Source: Paraburkholderia sp. DHOC27
GTDB taxonomy: Bacteria > Pseudomonadota > Gammaproteobacteria > Burkholderiales > Burkholderiaceae
Assembly (NCBI RefSeq): GCF_003429005.1
Contig: NZ_QVQV01000003.1
Coordinates: 496,723-560,722, forward strand
DNA length: 64,000 nucleotides
Direction of reading: 5' to 3'
Of the stretch, positions 47,255 through 55,685 are shown piece after piece (position 1 is the stretch's first letter; each line of letters opens with the position of its first letter). The notes under the pieces were generated by a model, which saw nothing but the letters and a program-made list of their open reading frames with translations, was not told the DNA's origin and ran no database searches. The position numbers and the translations under genes are program-made.

Positions 47255-48645
47255 GCGATGCCCATCCAGTCACGTGCGCCTTCCAGCAGCGGTTGCTGCG
47301 TCGCGCCGTTGAGGAGGATGCCGCGCGTATCGGTGATCTGCATGGCTTCCAACCACGCTTCGAATTCCGGCGCGCGCCGCAGTCCCAATACGTCACGCAC
47401 ATAAAGGGCATCGTGAAACGACGTGCTCTGATAGTTGAGCATCACATCGTCCGCACCCGGCACGCCCATGATGAAATTGATGCCCGCTACGCCGAGCAGC
47501 GTCAACAGATTATCCATATCATCCTGGTCCGCTTCTGCGTGATTCGTATAGCAGATGTCGCAGCCCATCGGCACGCCGAGCAGCTTGCCGCAGAAGTGAT
47601 CTTCGAGTCCGGCGCGCGTGATCTGCTTGCCGTCATAGAGATATTCCGGTCCGATGAAACCCACCACCGTGTTCACGAGGAACGGATTGAACTTGCGCGC
47701 CACGGCATACGCGCGTACTTCGCAGGTTTGTTGATCGACACCGTGATGCGCATTCGCGGACAACGCGCTACCCTGCCCGGTTTCGAAGTACATCAGATTG
47801 TTGCCCACGGTGCCGCGCTCGAGCGACAGACCCGCTTCGTACGCTTCCTGCAGCAGCGCAAGCGAAATGCCAAAGCCGGCGTTGGCCTGTTCCGTGCCGG
47901 CAATGGACTGAAACACCAGATCGACGGGCGCGCCTTTTTCGATGGCGGCAATCGTGCTCGTGACGTGAGTCAGCACGCACGATTGGGTCGGCACCTGATA
48001 GCGCTGCCGGAACTCATCCATCATGCGCAATAGCGTGGTGATGGTGGCGAGATTATCCGAAGCGGGGTTAATGCCGATCAGCGCGTCGCCGCTGCCGTAC
48101 ATCAGACCGTCGAGCATCGAAGCGGCGATACCTTTGACGTCGTCGGTGGGATGGTTGGGTTGCAAACGCACGGACAGGTGTCCCGGCAAACCCACCGTGT
48201 TGCGAAAGCGCGTAATCACCGGGCGCTTACGTGCCACTGCGATGAGATCCTGATTGCGCATCAACTTGGAGACCGCTGCCACCATTTCAGGCGTCAAGCC
48301 GGCGGTGATGCGCGTGAGTGCGGCGGTATCCGTGGTGTCGCTCAACAGCCAGTTGCGAAAGTCGCCCACCGTGAGATGGGAAATCTCGGCGAACGATTCC
48401 GCGTCGTGGTCGTCCATAACGAGACGTGTGACCTCGTCGCTTTCATAGGGAATCACGGCTTCGCTGAGAAACGTGCGCAGCGGTACTTGCGCGAGTGCCA
48501 TCTTCGCCGCGACGCGCTCTTCTTCACTGGCCGCGACGATGCCCGCGAGCTGATCGCCCGAGCGCAGCGGACTCGCCTTCGCCAGCAGCGTTCTCAGATC
48601 GGCAAATCGGTACGTGCGACTGCCGATGTTCTCCGTATATCTCAT
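47251..48645 (-). CDS. eutB: Ethanolamine ammonia-lyase large subunit EutB
   Basis: A 464-aa catalytic subunit carrying the substrate and adenosylcobalamin sites. Diagnostic blocks are GDALIGINPASDNLATI, GFGISLALLQEAYEAG, YFETGQGSALSANAHHGVDQ and INFIMGVPGADDVMLNYQST. ATG at 48645 (MRYTENIGSRTYRF) is the natural start; 37 upstream codons are not family-like. Only eutBC is present here, without carboxysome genes, the simple ethanolamine route seen in Burkholderia-type bacteria. Confidence 0.96.
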   Translation of the reverse strand: MRYTENIGSRTYRFADLRTLLAKASPLRSGDQLAGIVAASEEERVAAKMALAQVPLRTFLSEAVIPYESDEVTRLVMDDHDAESFAEISHLTVGDFRNWLLSDTTDTAALTRITAGLTPEMVAAVSKLMRNQDLIAVARKRPVITRFRNTVGLPGHLSVRLQPNHPTDDVKGIAASMLDGLMYGSGDALIGINPASDNLATITTLLRMMDEFRQRYQVPTQSCVLTHVTSTIAAIEKGAPVDLVFQSIAGTEQANAGFGISLALLQEAYEAGLSLERGTVGNNLMYFETGQGSALSANAHHGVDQQTCEVRAYAVARKFNPFLVNTVVGFIGPEYLYDGKQITRAGLEDHFCGKLLGVPMGCDICYTNHAEADQDDMDNLLTLLGVAGINFIMGVPGADDVMLNYQSTSFHDALYVRDVLGLRRAPEFEAWLEAMQITDTRGILLNGATQQPLLEGARDWMGIA

Positions 48646-49018
48646 GTATGCGACTCCATTGCCGCTGCCAGTGCAACGGCCTGATCCGTCATCTGTCGAG
48701 CAATCCCATCCACCACGAGATGCTGCAACGATAGCGCTATTCCAGCGTAGGGTCACTCGCGGCCCAGTTCCTATGGTAACGAGCCATTAATCGAGGTGTC
48801 AGGGAAGAACGGCGAAGCTCCGCTGTTCCAGTGCTGCGGCCAGCCCCGGGGCCCGATGGCGTCTTGCTGCGTTGCATCGAAAGCACCCCCAAACTCAGCA
48901 GGATTTGTTAAATCGAGGCGTGCTACCGTTATCTTCATGCAACCCATGCGGCGCCGCGAAGTATCGCAAGCTTGGGATGCATACCCGGTTTCGGCCGACT
49001 CGATCAGGAGGCAATCAA
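48646..49018. promoter_or_regulatory. Divergent eutB / GyrI-like gene intergenic region
   Basis: 373 bases. I looked for a cobalamin riboswitch (B12 box) on the eutB strand and saw none. No ORF with family character. Promoters for both genes are presumed. Confidence 0.35.
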
Positions 49019-49489
49019 ATGATGATGCAAGACGTAGTGATTCAGGACCTGCCGCCAATGGAAGCGTTGACGATCGATCACGTAGGTCCGTACATGCAGA
49101 TCAGCAAGGCGTTCGAGGCGCTCGGCGGCTGGTTAGCCGCGCGCAATCTGATTTCTTCCGACATGCGCATGATCGGCATTTTCTATGACGACCCGTGCGT
49201 CGTGCCCGAAGCGCAACTGCGTTCGAAGGCGGGTATGGTGCTGTCGCGCCAGGTCGACGTTTCTGCGCCCGTTTCCGTGACGCAGGTGCCCGGGGGTCCG
49301 TACGCGGTCATCGTGCACAAGGGACCGTACGCCGAGCTGGATGCGGTCTATCAATCGCTGTATGGAGAATGGCTGCCGAAGTCAGGACGGGAAGCCGCGG
49401 ACGCGCCGGCGTTCGAAGAGTATCTGAACACGCCTGAGAACACGGCGCCTGCAGAACTGCTCACGCGCATCTGTCTGCCGTTGGTCTGA
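49019..49489 (+). CDS. GyrI-like / AraC effector-binding-domain protein
   Basis: A 156-aa stand-alone effector-binding domain of the GyrI-like fold (SHS2-like). It starts at MMMQDVVIQDLPPMEALTID with AGGAG upstream. Typical pieces are VGPYMQISKAFEALGGWLA, RMIGIFYDDP, VPGGPYAVIVHKGPYAEL and YQSLYGEWLP. Such proteins bind small amphipathic molecules or act as gyrase-inhibitor-like factors. There is no DNA-binding domain. Ligand unknown. Confidence 0.82.
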   Translation: MMMQDVVIQDLPPMEALTIDHVGPYMQISKAFEALGGWLAARNLISSDMRMIGIFYDDPCVVPEAQLRSKAGMVLSRQVDVSAPVSVTQVPGGPYAVIVHKGPYAELDAVYQSLYGEWLPKSGREAADAPAFEEYLNTPENTAPAELLTRICLPLV

Positions 49490-49830
49490 GCGGTACGAAT
49501 GACGCATGCTGTTTCTGTGGGCGTGTTTGCAGCATCGCGGCATCTGCTTTGCCTATGTCTTTTACTGTATACATATATATACGTAGTAATAGTTAACAAA
49601 GGCCATGCGTTTCTGTGGATAACCCCGATCTTCGTTGCGAGATCAAGGCGCTACGAATTCGATAACTCTTCGGGGCATGCGTGCATAGCGGGCGTAAGGC
49701 GAGGACAACTTTTGTAAAGCGCTGTCGAGGCGCCGCTTTATCAAGGTTCGGCCCACAAGAAATTAGCGGCGTTATCCAGTAGTTGTTCAGAGGAGGCTGG
49801 GGATAAAGTGGCTGCCTGCGCTTCATCGTT
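49490..49830. other. AT-rich intergenic region with a DnaA-box match
   Basis: 341 bases. 49562-49597 is strikingly AT-rich (gtatacatatatatac palindrome-like core). A perfect DnaA-box sequence TGTGGATAA lies at 49614-49622 and a related gttatccag at about 49771. No gene recognised. Confidence 0.45.
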
Positions 49831-50757
49831 CTAAGCGGGGCGGCGCTTCGTTATCTTTCTGCTCTTCGTGTCTTGTAGCGTGGGAGTCAGCGCAGCCGCG
49901 AAGGCCTCTGTCACTGGTGGTAACGTTCTGCCGCGCTTCTTGATGAGCGCGATGGGCCGCACGAAACGCGCGTCGTCAATGGCGAGCGCCACGACGCTCG
50001 GCTCGGCGAGAATCTCGCGTGCGGAGCTGGGCAGGATGGTGAGACCCAGGCCCGCGCGAACCATGCCCACGGCGGTCATCATGTACATCGGCTCGCAGGT
50101 TGGCGCGAGCGTTACGCCCGCCTCCTCGAACGCCGAGGCCACCACCGCGCGCACGCTCGTGCCGCTTGCCGTGAGCACCAGTGGATAAGCCGTCAGGCTC
50201 TCCAGCGTGACGCGGCGCTTCTTCGTCAACGGATGATCGAGCGGGCAGACGATGCACAGCCGGTCCTCGCCCGCATGCAGCACTTCCAGCAAGGGATCAT
50301 CCGGCTCGCCACCCGTCAGCCCCAGATCGACCTGTTCGCTGCGAACCAGCGCGTTCACGCCATTCGCGACTACATCGCGGATGTCGAACGCCGCGCCCGG
50401 CACCTGTTGTCTGAAATCCAGCACGAGATCCGGCAGCAGGCTCGCTGCGAACGACGGCAAACAGGCAATGCGTACTGTGCCCGTGGAACCATCGCTCAAC
50501 GCACGCGCATCGAGCAGCACGTGCTCCATCTCGCGTAGCGATTTCTGCAGCACCGGCAGCAACTCGCGTCCTACTGGCGTGAGCGCCACGTTGCGGCTGT
50601 TTCGATCGAACAGACGCGCGCCGACCATCTCCTCCAGCCGCCGGATCTGCACCGTCAGCGCAGGCTGCGACAGATGCAGCCGCAGCGCGGCACGCGTAAA
50701 GCTGCCCGCCTCGGCCACGGCGATGAATGCGCGAATTTCCCGGAGATTGAGATCCAT
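49831..50757 (-). CDS. LysR-family regulator of the CitMHS/AtuA-like operon
   Basis: A 308-aa LysR regulator. Winged HTH at residues 1-60 (MDLNLREIRAFIAVAEAGSF, RLHLSQPALTVQIRRLEEMV), then the co-inducer domain (GLTGGEPDDPLLEVL, GLGLTILPSSAREIL). ATG at 50757 is preferred to a TTG at 50778. It is divergent from the transporter gene with 99 bases between, the usual layout for a LysR regulator and its target operon. Confidence 0.93.
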   Translation of the reverse strand: MDLNLREIRAFIAVAEAGSFTRAALRLHLSQPALTVQIRRLEEMVGARLFDRNSRNVALTPVGRELLPVLQKSLREMEHVLLDARALSDGSTGTVRIACLPSFAASLLPDLVLDFRQQVPGAAFDIRDVVANGVNALVRSEQVDLGLTGGEPDDPLLEVLHAGEDRLCIVCPLDHPLTKKRRVTLESLTAYPLVLTASGTSVRAVVASAFEEAGVTLAPTCEPMYMMTAVGMVRAGLGLTILPSSAREILAEPSVVALAIDDARFVRPIALIKKRGRTLPPVTEAFAAALTPTLQDTKSRKITKRRPA

Positions 50758-50856
50758 TATGAAACGTGATTGCTGCAATCAAATCATTTCAATTGCTCTA
50801 TTCATCCACGGAACCTACGCTTGTCGACATCAAAAGACAAGATCGGAGACAAACAC

Positions 50857-52161
50857 GTGCTGCCACTATTGGGTCTGGCCACCATCGTCGTTCTGCTAGC
50901 GGCGATCCTTTCAAAACGTATGTCGCCGCTGGTCGCGCTGATCATCGTGCCGGTTGCGGCGTCGCTGATTGGCGGCTTCGGGTTGCAAACCAGCAAGTTC
51001 GTCATCGACGGCTTGAAGAGTCTCGCGCCGGTGGTCGGCATGTTCGTGTTCGCCATTCTTTACTTCGGCACGATCACCGACGCAGGCACGCTCGATCCGA
51101 TCATCGACCGCATTCTGCGCACTGTCGGCACGCGGCCGACGCGCATCGTGATGGGCACCACCCTGCTCGCGCTCATGATTCACCTGGACGGTTCGGGCGC
51201 GGTGTGTTTTCTCGTGACGATTCCGGCCATGCTGCCGCTCTACGATCGCCTGAACATGGACCGGCGTGTGCTGGCCGCGGCGGCGTCGATGGCAGCGGGC
51301 ATCAACTTTCTGCCGTGGACCGGGCCTATGATTCGCGCATCCGCTTCGCTGCATCTGCCAATTTCCGCGCTGTTCAATCCGCTGATACCGGTGCAGATCA
51401 TCGGCCTGGTGTTTGTCTTTGGCATGGCATTCTGGCTGGGACGTCGCGAAGAAAAGCGCCTCGGTCTGACCGCTGCGGCAGGCAGCATCCCCATGCCGCA
51501 ACGTCAACTCAGCGACGAACAAGCGGCATTGCGGCGGCCACGCAATTTCTGGTTCAACATCGTGCTGACCATCATCGTGTTGGGATCGATGGTCGTGATG
51601 GGCGAGAAAGTGCCGCCCGCGCTCGTGTTCATGGTTGGGCTATGCATCGCGTTGCTGGTGAACTACCCGAACGTGGAAATGCAGCGCCAGCGTATCGACG
51701 CACATGCCCGCGCGGCTTTGATGATGGCCGGCATTCTGCTCGCGGCAGGTGTTTTCACCGGCGTGATGCAAGGCAGCGGCATGCTGAAGGCCATGGCGCA
51801 AACGGCTGTGGGTTTCGTGCCGCAGACCATGGCCTCGCATATCCCCGTTGTGCTCGGCCTGGTGTCGATGCCGCTGAGTTTGCTGTTCGATCCCGACTCG
51901 TTCTATTTCGGCGTGCTGCCGGTGATTGCCGAAGTTGCCGGTCAACTTGGCGTGCCCGCCGTGAAGATTGGACAGGCCGCGTTGCTCGGTCAGATGACCA
52001 CGGGTTTTCCGGTGAGTCCGTTGACGCCTGCGACTTTCCTCGTCTGTGGATTGACCGGCATCGATCTGGCCGATCATCAGAAGTTCACGTTCCCGCTGCT
52101 GTTTGGAGCGTCGATCGTGATGACGATAGCGTGCGTCGTGCTCGGCATTTTCCCGCTTTGA
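50857..52161 (+). CDS. CitMHS-family citrate-type metal/proton symporter
   Basis: A 434-aa inner-membrane transporter with about 11-12 hydrophobic segments. The family blocks VVGMFVFAILYFGTITDAG, HLDGSGAVCFLVTIPAMLPL and FLPWTGPMIRASASL match CitMHS carriers, which move citrate-metal complexes or related tricarboxylates. GTG at 50857 with GGAG eight bases upstream is the chosen start. A longer reading begins inside the LysR promoter region. First gene of the operon with the AtuA-like ORFs. Confidence 0.92.
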   Translation: MLPLLGLATIVVLLAAILSKRMSPLVALIIVPVAASLIGGFGLQTSKFVIDGLKSLAPVVGMFVFAILYFGTITDAGTLDPIIDRILRTVGTRPTRIVMGTTLLALMIHLDGSGAVCFLVTIPAMLPLYDRLNMDRRVLAAAASMAAGINFLPWTGPMIRASASLHLPISALFNPLIPVQIIGLVFVFGMAFWLGRREEKRLGLTAAAGSIPMPQRQLSDEQAALRRPRNFWFNIVLTIIVLGSMVVMGEKVPPALVFMVGLCIALLVNYPNVEMQRQRIDAHARAALMMAGILLAAGVFTGVMQGSGMLKAMAQTAVGFVPQTMASHIPVVLGLVSMPLSLLFDPDSFYFGVLPVIAEVAGQLGVPAVKIGQAALLGQMTTGFPVSPLTPATFLVCGLTGIDLADHQKFTFPLLFGASIVMTIACVVLGIFPL

Positions 52162-52199
52162 TGTTGGCTTAACGTATTCAGACAGTCATCAGGACAGCA

Positions 52200-53558
52200 A
52201 TGAACACAACGAATCCATCACGCGTGGTGCGCATTGGCGCCGGCGCGGGCTATTCGGGCGACCGTATCGAGCCAGCTGTCGAACTCGCGACACACGGCAA
52301 GCTCGACTACCTTGTGTTCGAATGCCTGGCAGAACGCACCATTGCGTTGGCGCAGCAGGCGCGACGCCATGATCCCGAGAGCGGCTACGATCCGTTGCTG
52401 GAAGCGCGCATGCAGGCCGTGTTGCCGGTGGCGACGCGCAATGGCGTGCGCATCGTGTCCAACATGGGCGCGGCCAATCCGTTAGCCGCGGCACGCAAAA
52501 CAGCGGAGATTGCCCGTTCGCTCGGCTTGCATAGCCTGAAGATCGCAGCGGTGACGGGCGATGATGTGCTCGACGTCGTGCGCAGCGCTAACTACCACTT
52601 CGAAGAATCTGGCGACGCTGTATCCGCGTTCGACGCGCGAATCGTGTCAGCGAATGCGTACCTCGGCGCGGCGCCCATCGTGGCGGCGCTGGAGGCCGGT
52701 GCCGATATCGTCTTGACGGGACGCGCCGCCGATCCCTCCTTGTTCACTGCGCCGCTCATTCATGAGTTCCGCTGGGCCTTCGATGACTGGGACCGTCTTG
52801 GACAGGCCACCGTGGTCGGGCATTTGCTGGAATGTGCAGGGCAAATCACGGGTGGCTATTTCTCGGATCCCGGTTTCAAGGACGTGGCCAATCTTGCGCG
52901 ACTGGGCTTTCCGATTGGCGAGGTAGCGGAGGATGGTTCGGTGGTCATCACGAAGGTTGCGCATGCCGGTGGGCAGGTGACCACCGCGACCTGCAAGGAA
53001 CAACTGATCTATGAAATCCACGATCCACAGCGTTATCTGCAACCGGACGTGGTGGCGGATTTTACGCAGGTGCGGATTGCGGAAGAAGGGAAGGATCGGG
53101 TGCGCGTGACGGGAGGCAAAGGGACGCCTCGCACGCCGACGCTGAAAGTTTCCGTGGCGTATGTGGATGGCTATATCGGCGAAGGTCAGATTTCTTATGG
53201 AGGACCTGGCGCCGTCGCGCGTGGCAAGCTCGCGCTCGAGATTGTGCGCGAGCGGTTGACGCTGTGCGGCGTGGACGTCAGCGAATTGCGCTTTGATCTG
53301 ATCGGCGTGGATTCGTTGTACGGTTCGTCACTGAGCGATGGCCATGGTGAACCGTACGAGGTGCGGGCGCGTGTGACCGGCAGGAGCGCGTCAAAGGCTG
53401 AGGCGATTCGCGTGGGCAACGAGGTGGAGACGCTCTATACGAATGGTCCTGCGGGCGGCGGCGGCGTGACGAAAAGCACGCGTGAAGTGATTGCGGTGCA
53501 GTCGGTCTTGCTGCCACGCGAGCTGGTGCAGCCGTCCTTTACGATCGTGGAGGTTTGA
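52200..53558 (+). CDS. AtuA-family (DUF1446) protein
   Basis: A 452-aa protein of the DUF1446/AtuA family, first known from acyclic terpene degradation but widespread. Family blocks are VRIGAGAGYSGDRIEPAVEL, NGVRIVSNMGAANPLAAA, LTGRAADPSLFTAPL and DLIGVDSLYGSS. No cofactor motif gives the reaction away. It follows the CitMHS transporter by 38 bases, so it probably acts on the imported carboxylate or a derived acyl-CoA. Confidence 0.9.
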   Translation: MNTTNPSRVVRIGAGAGYSGDRIEPAVELATHGKLDYLVFECLAERTIALAQQARRHDPESGYDPLLEARMQAVLPVATRNGVRIVSNMGAANPLAAARKTAEIARSLGLHSLKIAAVTGDDVLDVVRSANYHFEESGDAVSAFDARIVSANAYLGAAPIVAALEAGADIVLTGRAADPSLFTAPLIHEFRWAFDDWDRLGQATVVGHLLECAGQITGGYFSDPGFKDVANLARLGFPIGEVAEDGSVVITKVAHAGGQVTTATCKEQLIYEIHDPQRYLQPDVVADFTQVRIAEEGKDRVRVTGGKGTPRTPTLKVSVAYVDGYIGEGQISYGGPGAVARGKLALEIVRERLTLCGVDVSELRFDLIGVDSLYGSSLSDGHGEPYEVRARVTGRSASKAEAIRVGNEVETLYTNGPAGGGGVTKSTREVIAVQSVLLPRELVQPSFTIVEV

Positions 53559-53559
53559 G

Positions 53560-53877
53560 ATGAAACTGCGAGAACTCGCGCATTCCCGCACCGGCGATAA
53601 AGGCAATACGCTGAATGTTTCGGTGATCTGCTATGACGAGCGTGACTATGCGCATTTGCTGCGAGAGGTCACGCCGGAGCGGGTGAAAGCGCATCTGCGG
53701 GATGTGGTGCGCGGTGAGGTGACACGCTATGAATTGCCGCTGATCGGTGCGATGAACTTTGTGATGAAGGATGCGCTGGGTGGCGGGGTGACACGGTCGT
53801 TGGCGATGGATGCGCATGGGAAGTCGGTTAGTTCGGCGTTGATGGATCTTGAAGTGCCGGGCGTTGACGAGGTTTGA
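53560..53877 (+). CDS. AtuA-like C-terminal domain protein
   Basis: A 105-aa protein matching the small AtuA-like domain (LRELAHSRTGDKGNTLNVSV, LPLIGAMNFVMKDALGGGVT) that in other bacteria is fused to the end of AtuA. Here it is a separate ORF, one base after the DUF1446 stop. Presumably the two polypeptides form one complex. Confidence 0.9.
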   Translation: MKLRELAHSRTGDKGNTLNVSVICYDERDYAHLLREVTPERVKAHLRDVVRGEVTRYELPLIGAMNFVMKDALGGGVTRSLAMDAHGKSVSSALMDLEVPGVDEV

Positions 53878-53884
53878 CAGAAAG

Positions 53885-53935
53885 CGTTCTTGACGTACGA
53901 GAATGGCAAGGTGCTTTTGCGAAATGTTAAGAACG
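53885..53935. other. Long hairpin after the AtuA-like operon
   Basis: cgttcttgac (53885-53894) pairs over 10 positions (one G-U) with gttaagaacg (53926-53935) and encloses a smaller gcaa/ttgc hairpin. There is no T run, so it is not a classical terminator. It could protect the operon mRNA end or belong to the retron leader. Confidence 0.4.
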
Positions 53936-53985
53936 ACTGAGCGTTGACACGACAGAGCAGCTCGATTATCTTCAGCGCGCGGGAC

Positions 53986-54145
53986 GGCGGGTCAAGCTTG
54001 CCGGGGTACGGGAAGGATACGTTCCAGGCACTACGGGGTTACCCCGTGGATCAGCATGATCTCCGCAGTTCGTCGCATGAGCCTTCTCCACGCCTTGCGT
54101 AGCTGGGCTCACGCAGCACCAGTCGCGTTGACTCGTCGGCCCGCC
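53986..54145 (+). ncRNA. Candidate retron msr-msd ncRNA
   Basis: The region just before the reverse transcriptase can be laid out like a retron transcript. a1 ggcgggtc (53986-53993) pairs over 8 positions (one U-G) with a2 ggcccgcc (54138-54145). An AGC that could hold the branching guanosine follows a1 directly (53995-53997). The msr-like part has cggggta/taccccg (54002-54008 with 54040-54046) or an alternative tight acggg/cccgt hairpin, plus ggaa/ttcc. The msd-like part is a 9-position stem 54075-54083 with 54106-54114 (one A-C mismatch) containing an acgc-ctt-gcgt hairpin. Inferred by eye only. Confidence 0.4.
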
Positions 54146-54157
54146 TTTTTCTTCGCC

Positions 54158-55513
54158 ATGCGCTTATCCTCGCTGCAACACGTCACCTTTGCCATCGCCG
54201 ATGCCATGCTCGCCGGGCCTCCTGAGCCCGATGCGCTAGTCGCGCGTATGACGGCTGCGTTGGGTGTCCGCGCGGATTGGATGACGGGGATTGCGCGCAC
54301 GACCTCCAGGCGCTTTGCCGCGAGGTGGGAACACGTGAAGCGCGACGAGTTGCTCAGAATGATCGCGGCAACGGAGAGCTTCCAACTGGCGTGGCATAAC
54401 GAACATCAACGCCCTGTCGTGGTCCGCGTGCTGAAGCGCGCACCGCAGCAGGTCGCGCCGCCGCCTCGCCTTGCGCACGTCGCATTGCCGCAGCTTCCGA
54501 CGCTGGGTGATCTGGCCGCGTGGCTTGAAGTGGACGATGCGGACCTTGGGTGGTTCGCTGATCAGTGGCGTGTCATGCCACAAGCGTCTAGTACACCCCT
54601 TCATCACTATTCCTACAAGGCGATCGAGAAACGCGACGGACGATGTCGGTTGATCGAGATGCCTAAATCTCGCCTGCGAGATCTGCAGCGCAAAATCCTC
54701 AAAGGTTTGCTCGAACATGTGCCGCCGCATGAGTGCGCGCACGGCTTTCGCAAAGGGCGCAATACCGCGAGCTATGCGACGCCGCACCTTGGAAAGGACG
54801 TGGTGGTGCGATTCGATCTCGCGGACTTTTTTGCCTCGGTGCACGCGGGGCGTGTTCACGCGTTGATGCGCACGCTGGGCTATCCGCTGGAAGTGGCGCG
54901 GGCGTTGACCGCGATCTGCACGAATCGGGTTCCGAGTGCGCGCTTGCTCGCAGATGACGTACGGGAGCGATTCGACTGGCAGGAGAAGCAGCGCTATCGC
55001 ACGAGGCATTTGCCCCAAGGCGCGCCGACGTCGCCGGCGTTGGCGAACCTGTGTGCTTATCGGCTCGATTTGAGGCTAGCGGGGTTGGCTCGGACGATGT
55101 GCACGTCCTATACGCGGTATGCGGATGATCTGGCTTTCTCTGGCGGTCGAGAATTGGCGCGAGGTGTTGAGAGACTGGCCGTGCGTGTGGCGGCGATCGC
55201 GATGGAAGAGGGGTTTTCGATTCAGTTGCGGAAGACTCGGGTGATGCGGCGCGCGGCGCGGCAGCGTTTGGCTGGGGTGGTCGTGAATCAACGACCCAAT
55301 CTAGCGAGGGATGAGTTTGATGCGCTCAAGGCCACGCTGACAAATTGCGTCAGGTATGGGGTGGAAGGACAGAACCGTGACGGGCATCGTGACTTTCGCG
55401 CGCATCTGGAGGGGAAGGTCGCGCAGGTTTGTTTTTTGAATCCGGGGCGGGGGGAGAAGTTGAGGGGGATTTTGAGGCAAATACAGTGGGACGTCTCGGG
55501 CGCGCACGAATAG
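54158..55513 (+). CDS. Retron-type reverse transcriptase
   Basis: A 451-aa reading from ATG 54158 (MRLSSLQHVTFAIAD), chosen because it starts 12 bases after the putative a2. The frame is open to an ATG at 54056. The RT core shows Asp220 in VRFDLADFFASV, LPQGAPTSPALANLCAYRLD and the catalytic YADD (321-324) in TRYADDLAFSG. The retron-specific region X NAxxH appears as YATPH (206-210) and region Y VTG as LAG (371-373) in LAGVVVN. About 150 residues precede the RT core, as in long myxobacterial retron RTs. It lacks the maturase and endonuclease domains of group II intron RTs. Confidence 0.85.
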   Translation: MRLSSLQHVTFAIADAMLAGPPEPDALVARMTAALGVRADWMTGIARTTSRRFAARWEHVKRDELLRMIAATESFQLAWHNEHQRPVVVRVLKRAPQQVAPPPRLAHVALPQLPTLGDLAAWLEVDDADLGWFADQWRVMPQASSTPLHHYSYKAIEKRDGRCRLIEMPKSRLRDLQRKILKGLLEHVPPHECAHGFRKGRNTASYATPHLGKDVVVRFDLADFFASVHAGRVHALMRTLGYPLEVARALTAICTNRVPSARLLADDVRERFDWQEKQRYRTRHLPQGAPTSPALANLCAYRLDLRLAGLARTMCTSYTRYADDLAFSGGRELARGVERLAVRVAAIAMEEGFSIQLRKTRVMRRAARQRLAGVVVNQRPNLARDEFDALKATLTNCVRYGVEGQNRDGHRDFRAHLEGKVAQVCFLNPGRGEKLRGILRQIQWDVSGAHE

Positions 55514-55685
55514 GCTGTCGTCCTACTCTGTCATATTGCGGCGTTGCTGGTGTAATTTGCGGCCGGGAACGACAGTGGCCTCAATTGGCAAAGTTAGGTA
55601 GCTGACGGCCCCGCCCCTTCCGCGAGACTGGGTGGTCACGCTGAGTTAGCCTTGCGGGAAAGTCACCACTTCAAGAGACTCTACG

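Noticed and set aside
48646..49018. Possible cobalamin riboswitch before eutB
   Set aside because: No B12-box or matching stem pattern could be seen on the minus strand.
50766..52172. 468-codon frame overlapping the CitMHS gene on the same strand
   Set aside because: Frame-shifted shadow with Arg/His-rich sequence; the overlapping frame has clear membrane helices and CitMHS motifs.
53885..53935. Hairpin considered as the a1/a2 pair of the retron
   Set aside because: It encloses only 31 bases and lies too far from the RT start; the 53986/54138 pairing explains the layout better.
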